A stretch of DNA of 32,214 nucleotides from Gemmatimonadota bacterium (GCA_026705925.1 JAPOZT010000038.1:1-32214), one strand, 5' to 3'; positions 1 through 8,179 are shown, counted from the first letter of the stretch. Made by a program: numbers and translations. Notes: a model not told the origin generated them from the letters alone.

Positions 1-447
1 GATGACCGTGGGCGTGTCGATGATGTCCAGCGTGGGATTGGCCAGCGGTTCGAAGTAGACGACGTCGGCGGGTTTTTCAAGGGCTGTGTCGAGCTGCTTC
101 GGATCGCGCATGTCGATGATCTCGACGTCGAACCCGAGGCGTGGCAGCTCTTCGGCCATGAAGCGCCGCGTCCAACTGTAGGTCGTCTGGTGGCTGACGA
201 TCCTGGAGCCCGCGCTGATGAGGGTCATCACGGCCTGGGTGACCGACGCCATGCCGCAGGCCGTGGCGATGCTGCGTCCTCCGCCTTCCAGGGCACACAT
301 CTTCTCCTCGAATGCCGTGAACGTGGGATTGCTTCCCCGGAGGTAGGCGCCGTCCACCGTGGCCGCCTGGTAGATCGGCGTTGCCGACGTGTTCTCCGCC
401 TCGCCCGCGTGGATGGAGCGCGTGATGAATCCCTGCTCTTCGCTCAT
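1..447 (-). CDS. Cys/Met metabolism PLP-dependent enzyme (cystathionine gamma-synthase/lyase-like), C-terminus outside window
   Basis: The visible 149 N-terminal residues match the trans-sulfuration family (MetB, MetC, MetY, methionine gamma-lyase). The start has SIHAGE (residues about 12-17), followed by the family's aromatic-Arg-x-x-NPT block (YLRGSNPT), the LEGG turn, the ACGMAS segment where the family usually has a Ser-Gly-Met-Ala cofactor loop, and an EPLANPTLDIID block that corresponds to the substrate/PLP wall. The catalytic lysine lies past the window edge, so activity cannot be checked and the exact reaction (synthase, lyase or sulfhydrylase) is open. The ATG at 447 follows AAAGGACAG, which overlaps the TAA of the upstream gene 12 bp away, so the gene is probably translated as the third member of a minus-strand operon with two other PLP enzymes. 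Family confident, specificity unknown. Confidence 0.85.
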   Translation of the reverse strand, partial: MSEEQGFITRSIHAGEAENTSATPIYQAATVDGAYLRGSNPTFTAFEEKMCALEGGGRSIATACGMASVTQAVMTLISAGSRIVSHQTTYSWTRRFMAEELPRLGFDVEIIDMRDPKQLDTALEKPADVVYFEPLANPTLDIIDTPTVI

Positions 448-458
448 GGCTCTGTCCT

Positions 459-1646
459 TTAAAGCCGCCGCTCGATGGCCCGGACCATGCGGTCGATTTC
501 CTCCCGGCTGTTGTAGAAGTGGGTGGAGATACGGAACACGGGCACGTCGTTTATGTGGAAGGCGACCGTTTCGATCTTTTCGTCGTCCCACATTTCCTGC
601 CGGATTTTCTGGAGATCGGCGCCCTCGATGGTAAAAGTGGTGATGAACCCGGACATCTCGGGATCCCGTGGCGTCAGGAAGCGTACACTCCGGATGCGGC
701 CGAGGCGTTCCCGCATGTAGTCGACCAGGCCGCGGCAGTAGGTCCGGATGTGATCCCAGCCGATCTCCTGCTGGAAGTCCAGTGCCGTACCCAGCCCGAT
801 GAAGGGCGTCTGGTCCCGGGTACCCATCATGTCGAACCTGCTGGCGTTGGGGTTTGGATGGGCGCTGGATCCCAGGATGAGCGGCTCCACCCGATCGTGG
901 GCGTCGTCCGATACGAAGAGCATGCCCGTGCCCTTGGGGGAAAGTGTCCACTTGTGGAGGCTGGACGCGTAGAAATGGGGATTCCATGCGTCCAGGTGCA
1001 GCGGCACCATGCTCACGGCGTGCGCGCCGTCCACGACCACCCAGACGCCGCGGTCCCGTCCGATTTCGGTCAGTTCCTTCACAGGGGTAACCAGCCCGGT
1101 GGACCAGTACACGTGTCCGAAGACCATGGCCGCCGTTTTTTCGTTCAGTCCGCTTTTAAAAACATCGATAATCTGCTGCTGATCGGTGATCTCCATGGGG
1201 AGGTGCACCCTTCGGACAGTCATGCCGTGCCGCTCGGCCACGTAATCGAAGCAGGCGTTGACCGCACCGTACTCCTGGTCCGTCATCAGGATTTCGCCTC
1301 CCACCTTCCAGGTCACCCCCTGGGCGAAGACGCTGAGCGCCATGGTGGTGTTCTGGACCAGCGCGATGCGTTCCGGTCTTGTGCCCACGAACCTCGCCAG
1401 TTTCTCTCTCGATTCCTCGACAATCGGCCAGTACTTCGGCTGGTGCTTCAACGGATCGCTGTCGAAAGCCCGGATGGCCTCGGTGACCCGGTCCACGACC
1501 GGCTTTGGCGACGGTCCGACAGAGCCGCCCTGTAGAAAGGCCACCTCGCGGTCGAGGTAGAACTGGTCGCGACGGATCGCCTTCCAGAAGGCGTCGTCCG
1601 GAGGGGGCAGCGTATCGGTCGGGACCGGGCTGGTCACTTCGCTCAT
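459..1646 (-). CDS. Aminotransferase class V / isopenicillin-N-epimerase-like PLP enzyme
   Basis: This is a 395-residue fold-type-I PLP enzyme of the class V group (CefD, cysteine desulfurase and kynureninase relatives). It shows the cofactor motif VVVDGAHA (Asp206 to the pyridine ring, His209) and the Schiff-base lysine in SSLHKWTLSPKGTG (Lys232). The N-terminal FLQGGSVGPSP matches the substrate-loop region of CefD-like proteins. The reaction may be transamination, racemisation or C-S/C-N bond cleavage; the sequence does not decide. The reading frame is open 27 codons further upstream, but those codons are a degenerate copy of the previous gene's 3' end, and GGGAGAA sits 7 bases before the ATG at 1646, so I take that start. 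It lies in an operon between a DegT-family gene and a Cys/Met-family gene. Confidence 0.88.
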   Translation of the reverse strand: MSEVTSPVPTDTLPPPDDAFWKAIRRDQFYLDREVAFLQGGSVGPSPKPVVDRVTEAIRAFDSDPLKHQPKYWPIVEESREKLARFVGTRPERIALVQNTTMALSVFAQGVTWKVGGEILMTDQEYGAVNACFDYVAERHGMTVRRVHLPMEITDQQQIIDVFKSGLNEKTAAMVFGHVYWSTGLVTPVKELTEIGRDRGVWVVVDGAHAVSMVPLHLDAWNPHFYASSLHKWTLSPKGTGMLFVSDDAHDRVEPLILGSSAHPNPNASRFDMMGTRDQTPFIGLGTALDFQQEIGWDHIRTYCRGLVDYMRERLGRIRSVRFLTPRDPEMSGFITTFTIEGADLQKIRQEMWDDEKIETVAFHINDVPVFRISTHFYNSREEIDRMVRAIERRL

Positions 1647-1690
1647 GCAGGTTCTCCCGTGGGTAGTTACTGGATCAAAGTCAATGTACG

Positions 1691-1770
1691 GGCTCGCCCG
1701 CGCAACTTTCCGGTACGCCCGGATCACCTTACAGGACGGCCCGCGCGACCTTGCGGAACGCCCGGATCAC
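1691..1770. repeat. Imperfect 43-bp-period tandem duplication of the DegT gene's 3' end
   Basis: Positions 1691-1727 and 1734-1770 align over 37 bp with about 30 identical bases. The 1734-1770 copy is the coding end of the DegT-family gene (peptide VIRAFRKVARAVL) and the 1691-1727 copy sits just after its stop codon, where it would read MIRAYRKVARASP. The second copy therefore looks like a slippage or unequal-crossover duplication left between two operon genes. It creates a misleading upstream start for the class V gene. Confidence 0.85.
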
Positions 1771-2994
1771 GTCGTCCACGTCTTCATCGGTCAACTGTGC
1801 GGGCAGCGGCAGGATGCGCGCCCGGTCGAGCAGATCGTCGCTGCGCGGCAGCATGCCGGCACGGTATTCCATCGGACTTTCGGCGTTGAAAGGACACGTC
1901 CAGGGGCATCCGGCGGTCGTCACGGGCGCCTTGTTCAGAAGATTGGACATGTACCGGTACTGGTGAATCCCCCCGTGGGGCTCGCCGGCCGGGATGCCTT
2001 CCGCCCGTATGGCCGCGGTGAACTTGGCCGCCGCATTCGCCGAGTCGTGGATCCAGGAGAAATAGGCGCCGCTGTCGCCCTCGGGATCCACGATGCGCCG
2101 AAGCCGGATGCCCGGTGTCTTGCCGAGGGTCTCCCGCAGCCTGACCTGGTGGCGTTGCATGCCCTCAATGATGGAAGGTAGTTTCTCCAACTGTACCAGG
2201 CCGACCGCACCGCGGAGTTCGTCCATGCGGACGCCCATGCCGAAGGTCTCAAAGGCCGAGCCCTCCCCGGTCGACACCCCTTCGAGATCCCGCTCGAACC
2301 CCGTGTCGTGGAAACACACCGCGCGGCGGTAGACTTCGGCGTCGTCCGTCGTGATCATCCCGCCTTCGCCGGTGGTGAAGTTCTTGTTGTACTGCAGGCT
2401 GGTCGCACCCGCCGTGCCCATGGAACCCACGGGCTGCCCTCCAATGCGCGCGCCCGCGGCCTGGGAGCAATCCTCGAGCACGGGGATCCCGTGCCGGTTC
2501 GCCACCTCCAAAATGGCGGGCATGTCGGCGGCTGTTCCGGCCATGTGTACGGCGATGATGACCCGTGTGCGGGGCGTGATGCGGCGTTCGATGTCGCCGG
2601 GGTCGAGGTTCAGCGTTTCGTCAATGTCGGCGAGGACCGGGACGGCGCGCAGATGCACGACCGCGTTGACGTCGGCGATCCACATGAAGGCCGGCATGAT
2701 GACTTCTGTACCCGGACCCGCGTCGAGGGCGGCCAGGGCCACGGAGAGCGCCGTGCTCCCGCTGTGGGTGGCGAGGGCGAAACGCGTGCCGACGTAGCGG
2801 GCATAGGCCGCTTCGAACCGGTCGACCTTGCCGAGGGACTCGATGCCATAGTAACGGAAGGGAGATCGGGCTTCGATGACTTCGATGGCGGCCTGTTTTT
2901 CCTCTTCCCCGTAAACCGCTCCACCCGGTATAAGCGGAGGCCAGTTTTCCGTGCGGACCGGAGTTCCGCCGTCGATTGCCAGGGATTCCGCCAT
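1729..2994 (-). CDS. DegT/DnrJ/EryC1/StrS-family aminotransferase
   Basis: This 421-residue protein begins LAIDGGTPVRT, as many DegT/AHBA-synthase-like members do. It has the LEDCSQAAGA block (Asp175, expected to bind the PLP pyridine nitrogen) and the Schiff-base lysine in LQYNKNFTTGEGG (Lys204). The family usually transaminates keto-sugar nucleotides, and a branch makes 3-amino-5-hydroxybenzoate; no sugar-nucleotide or antibiotic genes are nearby, so the substrate is unknown. ATG at 2994 has AGGA 6 bases upstream. It is the first gene of a minus-strand operon and lies about 60 bases behind the expected start site of the promoter at 3062-3090. The next gene begins 82 bp after its stop. Confidence 0.9.
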   Translation of the reverse strand: MAESLAIDGGTPVRTENWPPLIPGGAVYGEEEKQAAIEVIEARSPFRYYGIESLGKVDRFEAAYARYVGTRFALATHSGSTALSVALAALDAGPGTEVIMPAFMWIADVNAVVHLRAVPVLADIDETLNLDPGDIERRITPRTRVIIAVHMAGTAADMPAILEVANRHGIPVLEDCSQAAGARIGGQPVGSMGTAGATSLQYNKNFTTGEGGMITTDDAEVYRRAVCFHDTGFERDLEGVSTGEGSAFETFGMGVRMDELRGAVGLVQLEKLPSIIEGMQRHQVRLRETLGKTPGIRLRRIVDPEGDSGAYFSWIHDSANAAAKFTAAIRAEGIPAGEPHGGIHQYRYMSNLLNKAPVTTAGCPWTCPFNAESPMEYRAGMLPRSDDLLDRARILPLPAQLTDEDVDDVIRAFRKVARAVL

Positions 2995-3061
2995 GGTCGT
3001 CCTGATTCAACGATTGAGCCTAAAACCACAGTATTGGGATATGGTTGGAATGAGATGCAGG

Positions 3062-3090
3062 ACTATAACACGGCATGCCGCCCGGTTCAA
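3062..3090 (-). promoter_or_regulatory. Sigma70-type promoter of the PLP-enzyme operon
   Basis: Read on the minus strand, TTGAAC (3085-3090) is followed by a 17-base spacer and TATAGT (3062-3067). The match is 5/6 at both hexamers against TTGACA/TATAAT. Transcription would start near 3055, giving a leader of about 60 nt before the ATG at 2994. No other hexamer pair this good was seen between 2995 and 3209. Confidence 0.6.
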
Positions 3091-3174
3091 GTACAATTTG
3101 CGGCCAATCGAGGCAGGCTTCAAGGTACGGGCATTCGTCGGTCGATCTGTGGGGTTCGCCAGTCAGCCCCACAC

Positions 3175-3242
3175 GTCAATTGGCTCTGCTGGTCAACCGT
3201 CCCTGCTCGTCAACCGTCCCTGCTCGTCAACCGGTCTGCCAC
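3175..3242. repeat. 17-bp tandem repeat overlapping the 3' end of the fusion gene
   Basis: Four consecutive 17-bp units start at 3175, 3192, 3209 and 3226. The middle two are identical (GTCAACCGTCCCTGCTC) and the outer two are degenerate. Read on the minus strand, each unit carries a TTGAC that supplies a TGA; the stop of the ADP-ribosylglycohydrolase fusion gene (3210-3212) is one of these. A 17-bp unit shifts frame, so the array changes which TGA ends the protein. Confidence 0.85.
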
Positions 3243-4688
3243 GCCCAGCAGGCGATCCTTCCAGGCCACCCGGCCGAGCCAGTCGTCAGGAATGCCGCCG
3301 AGGCCGTACAGCGCTCCGGCGAGTTGTCCCGTCACCGCGGCGACCGTGTCGGCGTCGTCGGCCAGGTTGGCCGCAAGCAGTACGGCGCTGTGGAAATCGG
3401 AAGTGCGGGCTACCGACCAGAGTGCGGCTTCCATCGTGCTGGCGACGTAACCGCTCGAGCTGATCTCTTCCCGGGGTTTTCCCCGCCAGCTTCCGGCCAG
3501 GATCCGGGAGATCTCCGGTGCTCCGTCGAAGGGTCTGGGCGCGAGAAGGTCGGCTTTGGACTTACCGGATATGGCATCGGCCAGCAGTGCCGCGAAGCCC
3601 CGGCAGGCATCCACAGCGGTTTCGGCCCCGTGCGTCGTCCGGGACTGTTCCGCCGCCGCGGCGTCGAGCAGCGCGCGGTCGTCCCAGTAGCGCAGGGCGA
3701 CGGGTGAAAGTCGCATCAGCGAACCGTTTCCTGCGGAGTGTGGGTCGGTGGAACCGGCGAGCGGATCGCCGGTACGCTCATATCGGGTGAGAGCCGCGCG
3801 GGTGGTATTCCCTATGTCGAAGCAACTGCCGGTGCAGGAATATTCCCCCTTTCTCATCCAGCGGACGAACCGGTCCATAAGGTCCCGGCAGTCGAGCGCC
3901 CCGCAATCGGCGAGGCTTTCGGCCAGGGCCAGTGCCATCGTAGTGTCGTCGGTCCACTCGCCGGCAGCCAGACCGAAGGGACCGCCGCCCACCATGTCTT
4001 CCACACGCGGCTGCGCGTCGCGGGATTTAAACTCGAGCGTCGTGCCGACCGCGTCCCCCACCGCGAGACCAAAAAAAGCGCCGATCGCGCGGTCACGGAT
4101 ACTTTCCGCGGCCGTCGAGGGAAACACAGGGCCCGCCGTTTCACACTGGTGCACATGGCGCTCCTGGTCGCGCGTTTCCAGGGCGTTGGGCGAACGCGCT
4201 TCTCGAACTCGGTTAATCGCTTCTTCCGGCCGTTCGCCGAACTCCACGAGCAACCGTGCGGCGACGGTCCCCGCGCGACCCAGTCCGCCTTTGCAATGAA
4301 CGAGCACGTCGAAACCGAGCCGCAGCCGGTCCCGGATGGCTGCTCCCGCATGTACCCAGGCCTTTTCGAATTCCGGTCCGGGCGGCTGCCCGTCCGGAAT
4401 CGGCAGGTGCCACCACTCCATGTGCCGGTCGGCGACCGCCCGGGAGAGGTCCTGTACCTCCAGGTCCCGGATTTCCTCCCGGGTGATCAGGCTGACCACC
4501 GCCGTGGCGCCCCACCTTCTGATCCGGTCGAGGTCCAGGCAGAGGTCGCGTTCCCAGTTCCCTGCGAGCCCCCAGGGATACTTCTTGCCGGGGCACAGGG
4601 TGACGCCGATGCGGCCGTAGCCGTCCTTCGGACGTACCGGATCGACGCGAATGGGATGGGTCTCGCTTGTTTTTATTACATTGGACAT
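3210..4688 (-). CDS. Dual-specificity phosphatase - ADP-ribosylglycohydrolase fusion
   Basis: This 492-residue protein has two enzymatic halves. Residues about 24-185 are a CDKN3-like dual-specificity/tyrosine phosphatase with the P-loop HCKGGLGR (131-138: nucleophile Cys132, Arg138) and an Asp in PIPDG (about 99) as likely general acid. Residues about 195-480 are a DraG/ARH-type ADP-ribosylglycohydrolase with WTDDTT (245-250) and LADDADT (Asp at about 444, 445, 447), which bind the two metal ions. By family knowledge the second half removes ADP-ribose from protein or nucleic acid; the first hydrolyses a phosphoester. Whether they act on one substrate is inference. No signal peptide, so cytoplasmic. 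AAGGAAAG precedes the ATG at 4688. The gene stands alone; the stop lies in a 17-bp tandem repeat. Confidence 0.9.
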   Translation of the reverse strand: MSNVIKTSETHPIRVDPVRPKDGYGRIGVTLCPGKKYPWGLAGNWERDLCLDLDRIRRWGATAVVSLITREEIRDLEVQDLSRAVADRHMEWWHLPIPDGQPPGPEFEKAWVHAGAAIRDRLRLGFDVLVHCKGGLGRAGTVAARLLVEFGERPEEAINRVREARSPNALETRDQERHVHQCETAGPVFPSTAAESIRDRAIGAFFGLAVGDAVGTTLEFKSRDAQPRVEDMVGGGPFGLAAGEWTDDTTMALALAESLADCGALDCRDLMDRFVRWMRKGEYSCTGSCFDIGNTTRAALTRYERTGDPLAGSTDPHSAGNGSLMRLSPVALRYWDDRALLDAAAAEQSRTTHGAETAVDACRGFAALLADAISGKSKADLLAPRPFDGAPEISRILAGSWRGKPREEISSSGYVASTMEAALWSVARTSDFHSAVLLAANLADDADTVAAVTGQLAGALYGLGGIPDDWLGRVAWKDRLLGVADRLTSRDG

Positions 4689-4999
4689 GTACCGCTTTCC
4701 TTACGTTAATCATCTTGAAGACGATCGTTTTTCGTCGCCCCGCCGCTTCGTCTTCCCGGCGTACCATCGTACCGTCGCCTGACGTCACGCCGCTCCAACA
4801 CCTCGACACCTCGCCGCCTCGACGATAACCCGGCGAACTTTCGACCGCAAGATATATCCGAATTTCTGATCCTGTTTGCAAACGTATTCATCCAAGGCAG
4901 CGGCCTGGCGCGTCGGCGGTGCCCCACGTCCCTCATGTAGCGCCCGCACCTCGCCCGCGGCACCCTTGCTCCATGCGCGATGCCCACGCAACGTTTCCC
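4689..4999. other. Intergenic region between fusion gene and tRNA-Ala
   Basis: About 310 bp without a convincing gene. The translatable frames here are arginine-rich and lack ribosome sites. It contains the perfect 10-bp palindrome GTTTGCAAAC (4874-4883) and the 8-bp palindrome TGACGTCA (4780-4787), either of which could be a binding site upstream of the minus-strand fusion gene. I see no strong promoter for that gene; a weak minus-strand pair (TTGCAA with TATATC, spacer 19) overlaps the first palindrome. Confidence 0.4.
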
Positions 5000-5028
5000 T
5001 TGACAGCAGCGCTCGCCGTTCCTATTTT
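5000..5028 (+). promoter_or_regulatory. Sigma70-type promoter of tRNA-Ala
   Basis: TTGACA (5000-5005) is followed by a 17-base spacer and TATTTT (5023-5028). The -35 is a perfect match and the spacing is optimal. The expected start is about 5035, only about 5 bases before the mature tRNA 5' end at 5040, as usual for a tRNA gene. Confidence 0.75.
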
Positions 5029-5039
5029 GTGCGGCGTCA

Positions 5040-5112
5040 GGGGCTGTAGCTCAGCTGGGAGAGCGCATGAATGGCATTCATGAGGTCAGCGGTTCGATCC
5101 CGCTCAGCTCCA
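5040..5112 (+). tRNA. tRNA-Ala(GGC)
   Basis: A full 73-nt cloverleaf folds. The acceptor stem pairs 5040-5046 with 5105-5111 and includes a G3:U70 wobble, the identity element for alanyl-tRNA synthetase. The D stem is GCTC/GAGC (5049-5052/5061-5064). The anticodon stem CATGA/TCATG (5066-5070/5078-5082) holds the loop ATGGCAT with anticodon GGC at 5073-5075. The T arm has the loop TTCGATC (5093-5099). The discriminator is A5112. The bases after it read CTA, so the 3' CCA is not encoded and must be added by CCA-adding enzyme. Confidence 0.97.
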
Positions 5113-5255
5113 CTACCTGCTGGTGGCGACCTCTTCCTTAAGTGGCGGTCCCTGGTGGACTGACCGAGGTCCCGGTCAGCATGGCAGGTCTGGCCGTCGT
5201 ATCGATTTGTAGTGATCCATCATACACAGTCGTTTACTCGTATACAGCGCGCACT

Positions 5256-7184
5256 ATGCTCAGCACCATCTGCACAGTTAATCGCAGTATACCCACCAGC
5301 CGTTTACGCACCCTGAACCGGCTGACGATCTGCCTGTTGTTGCTGTCCGCGTCTCCCGCACTGCTCCACGCGGCCCCCCTTGACGCCGAGGAATCACCGA
5401 CCGACGCTTCTTCATTTTCTGCGTCGGTTTTTCTTTATTCGCCATTTCATTTCCCGGATACGAGTGCGACCGCGGCGACCGCCGCGGCCACGGCCTCTAA
5501 CACAGCCACAACCTCCACAGCGCCCACGGCCCCGGCCACCGCCGCGACCACTCCGACCACCGCCTCTACCACGGCCCCGGCTATAGATGCCAATCAGGGA
5601 ATCACCGCGGAAACGGCGGCGGGGGATGAGGCGCTCGCAACCGGTTCTGCCGTCCGGGACGCGGTCGCTGCGGCGGATGCTTACCTCGAAGAACAGTCCG
5701 GCCCCGCCGGTTTTTCCCTGCTCGCACCCTATCTGGATGAATTCGACCGCGCCGAGGCCGCCGAACCGCCGTGGCCCGATTTCGGCCGGTTCGACGTTCC
5801 CATCAGTTACAACGACCAGGTGAAAGGGGCGATCCACGTCCTGCGGCGCGACGCTTCCGGTATATTCGCCGGATGGCTGGGTGGGACGAACCGCTACCGG
5901 CCCATGATCCAGTCGATACTCTCCAGGTCCGGCCTGCCCGGCGACCTGGTCTACGTCGCCATGGTCGAAAGCGGCTTCGATCCCCGGGCGCGCTCCCGGG
6001 AAGGTGGGGCGGGCCTGTGGCAACTTACACTGGAGGACGCGGAACGCTACGGACTGACCCGGAACGAAGAGATCGACGAGCGTTACGATCCGGAGAAGTC
6101 CACACGCGCGGCGGCGGCGAGGTTCAAGGACCTCTACCTGGAACTGGGCAGTTGGGACCTCGTCCTGGCGGCCCATCATGCCGGATCCGAACCCGTGCAG
6201 CGGGCTGGAAGCCTGAGTCTCTGGAACATGAGGCTGCCCGGCCGCTCGATCCCTTTCGTGGCCTTCGTCATGGCATCGGCCATTATCTCCAAGTCGCCCG
6301 AGGAATACGGATTCGAACCCCTTGGAGGCCTGCCGGTGATACACGAGTCCGTCCCGGTGCAACGCGCCATGGTACTGGAAGAAGTGGCCGAGGGTTTGAA
6401 GATCCAGGTCGAGAAGCTTCGTGAACTGAATCCGGAACTGCGGCGGTGGAAGGCCGTGCCCGGGTTCGATCTCAACGTGCCGCTGGGCACCAAGCGTGCC
6501 TACGCCGCGTGGGCCGGCATCGAGCCGCCCGGACCGGATCCATCCGACATGACGTTTTACCGGGTCCGGCGCGGAGACACCCTGGGACGGATTTCCCGCC
6601 GGTTCGGCGTAAGTACGGGGGATATCATCGCCGAGAACAACATTCGCCGCCCGAACCGGTTGCGGATCGGCCAGGTACTCGCCATACCCCTCTATGGCTC
6701 ATCGATCCGTTCATCGAATCAATCCATCGCCAATAGGAGACCCCGCGATGTGGCGCCGCCCGATCCCGCGACCCATCAGGCCATCTCCTACAGGATCAGG
6801 CGCGGCGATACGCTGGCGCGCATCAGCAGGAGATACGGCGTCTCGATGGCCAACCTTCAGGACTGGAACAAGCTGAATAACCCGGGAGACATCATTGCCG
6901 GCCGCAGCCTGACCATTTACATTCCGCGCACGAGCAGCAACGCGGGCAACAGCGGTTCGACGCAGACCGGTACGCCCGGGACGGGAAGCGGACCGAACCG
7001 CGGCGAGGGCGGAGCGGCGGCATCAGGCGCCATCATCTACACCGTAAAACCGGGCGACACCCTCTGGGATATCGCACGGGCCCACAATGTGACCGTGAGC
7101 GCGCTTCGCAGGACAAACGGACTGGACAGGCGCACCGCTATACATCCCGGAGACCGGCTCCGCATCGACCCTTCCGACTCCTAA
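5256..7184 (+). CDS. MltD-like lytic murein transglycosylase with three LysM domains
   Basis: This 642-residue exported protein cleaves the glycan strands of peptidoglycan. Residues about 1-40 form a signal peptide (Arg-containing n-region, hydrophobic LTICLLLLSASPALL, likely cut after LHA). Residues about 70-115 are an Ala/Thr/Pro-rich linker. The SLT catalytic domain (about 190-345) has the general acid Glu238 in VAMVESGFDPRARS followed by GGAGLWQL, which matches the MltD group (E-S-x-F-x-P, then G-L-W-Q). Three LysM peptidoglycan-binding repeats follow (about 432-477, 510-556, 594-640), each opening with R/KxGDTL. The frame is open to a GTG at 5142, but only the ATG at 5256 places the signal peptide at the N-terminus. 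Ribosome site is poor. It may be partly transcribed from the tRNA promoter. Confidence 0.9.
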   Translation: MLSTICTVNRSIPTSRLRTLNRLTICLLLLSASPALLHAAPLDAEESPTDASSFSASVFLYSPFHFPDTSATAATAAATASNTATTSTAPTAPATAATTPTTASTTAPAIDANQGITAETAAGDEALATGSAVRDAVAAADAYLEEQSGPAGFSLLAPYLDEFDRAEAAEPPWPDFGRFDVPISYNDQVKGAIHVLRRDASGIFAGWLGGTNRYRPMIQSILSRSGLPGDLVYVAMVESGFDPRARSREGGAGLWQLTLEDAERYGLTRNEEIDERYDPEKSTRAAAARFKDLYLELGSWDLVLAAHHAGSEPVQRAGSLSLWNMRLPGRSIPFVAFVMASAIISKSPEEYGFEPLGGLPVIHESVPVQRAMVLEEVAEGLKIQVEKLRELNPELRRWKAVPGFDLNVPLGTKRAYAAWAGIEPPGPDPSDMTFYRVRRGDTLGRISRRFGVSTGDIIAENNIRRPNRLRIGQVLAIPLYGSSIRSSNQSIANRRPRDVAPPDPATHQAISYRIRRGDTLARISRRYGVSMANLQDWNKLNNPGDIIAGRSLTIYIPRTSSNAGNSGSTQTGTPGTGSGPNRGEGGAAASGAIIYTVKPGDTLWDIARAHNVTVSALRRTNGLDRRTAIHPGDRLRIDPSDS

Positions 7185-7190
7185 AAGTCA

Positions 7191-7219
7191 TTGACATTCT
7201 TAAACTAACGTGATATTTT
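7191..7219 (+). promoter_or_regulatory. Sigma70-type promoter of sppA-HU-small basic protein
   Basis: TTGACA (7191-7196), a 17-base spacer and TATTTT (7214-7219) start only 7 bases after the transglycosylase stop codon. This pair has the same -35, spacing and -10 as the tRNA-Ala promoter. Transcription would begin near 7226, about 75 bases before the sppA ATG. Confidence 0.7.
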
Positions 7220-7300
7220 GGTCACGGTTATTCCGGCTCGGGAGACGGTCCGGGATTGTACCCGAATTCGAAATGTGACGCGGGATAGCGGAGCGTTGCC

Positions 7301-8179
7301 ATGGCGCGAAAATCAGACTGGATTATCGGTGGCCTTCTCGGTGGCGGCGTACTGGTTATCGTCATCGTCATGCTGCTGCTTATCGCCGGTCCCATGCTGA
7401 GCAGCGACCGTTCCCTTTCCGGCATGGGCGGCGGCCGGGTCGCGCTGGTCGAAGTCCGGGGTACGATCACCCGGGGCGATGACACGGTTGGTCAGATCGT
7501 CAAGCACCGCGAGGACGATTCCGTGCGGGCCATCGTGCTCCGCATCGACAGTCCCGGCGGCGCCGTAGCACCCACGCAGGAGATCTTCGACGAACTGCGC
7601 AAGACCCGGGAAGCGGGCAAGATCATCGTGGCGTCCATGGGCAGCATAGCGGCTTCGGGCGGGTACTACATCGCCTGCGCGGCCGATTCCATCGTAGCCA
7701 ACCCCGGCACCATCACCGGTAGCATCGGCGTGATCACCGTCGCACCGAACGCGGAGGACCTGCTCGAAAAGATCGGCATCGACTGGCAGGTCGTCAAAAG
7801 CGGCCGGCACAAGGACATAGGTTCGCCTGGCCGCGGCATGACCGACGAAGAGACGGGGATCGTGCAGTCCGTCGTCGACGACGTATACGACCAGTTTGTC
7901 GGCGCGGTGGCCAGTTACAGGCCCCTTTCCCGCGAAGAGGTAGTCGAACGGGCGGACGGACGGATTTACACCGGAAACCAGGCGCTGCCCCTGGGTCTCG
8001 TGGACCGTCTGGGTACCTACCAGGACGCGATCGCCCTGGCCGGCAGGATGGCCGGCCTTTCGGAGAAGCCCAATGTGGTCCGGCAACGGCCCAAGACGTT
8101 TTTCGAACTGCTGATGGATAACATGGAGATGATGACCGGTCTGTATTCACCGGGCATCGTCGAATACCGGTATCGATAA
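7301..8179 (+). CDS. sppA: Signal peptide peptidase SppA, short single-domain form
   Basis: This 292-residue membrane serine protease degrades signal peptides left in the inner membrane. A single N-terminal membrane anchor spans about residues 8-30. The catalytic dyad is visible: Ser119 in IAASGGYY and Lys171 in SGRHKDIG, 52 residues apart, the spacing found in the Bacillus-type short SppA. Length fits the bacterial half-size form, which assembles as an oligomer, rather than the 67-kDa E. coli form. GGAG lies 7 bases before the ATG. It is the first gene of a likely operon with an HU-family gene 31 bp downstream. Confidence 0.92.
   Translation: MARKSDWIIGGLLGGGVLVIVIVMLLLIAGPMLSSDRSLSGMGGGRVALVEVRGTITRGDDTVGQIVKHREDDSVRAIVLRIDSPGGAVAPTQEIFDELRKTREAGKIIVASMGSIAASGGYYIACAADSIVANPGTITGSIGVITVAPNAEDLLEKIGIDWQVVKSGRHKDIGSPGRGMTDEETGIVQSVVDDVYDQFVGAVASYRPLSREEVVERADGRIYTGNQALPLGLVDRLGTYQDAIALAGRMAGLSEKPNVVRQRPKTFFELLMDNMEMMTGLYSPGIVEYRYR

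Noticed and set aside
519..1535. Long plus-strand frame of 338 codons opposite the class V gene
   Set aside because: It is the antisense shadow of a GC-rich coding gene, has no family motif and no ribosome site.
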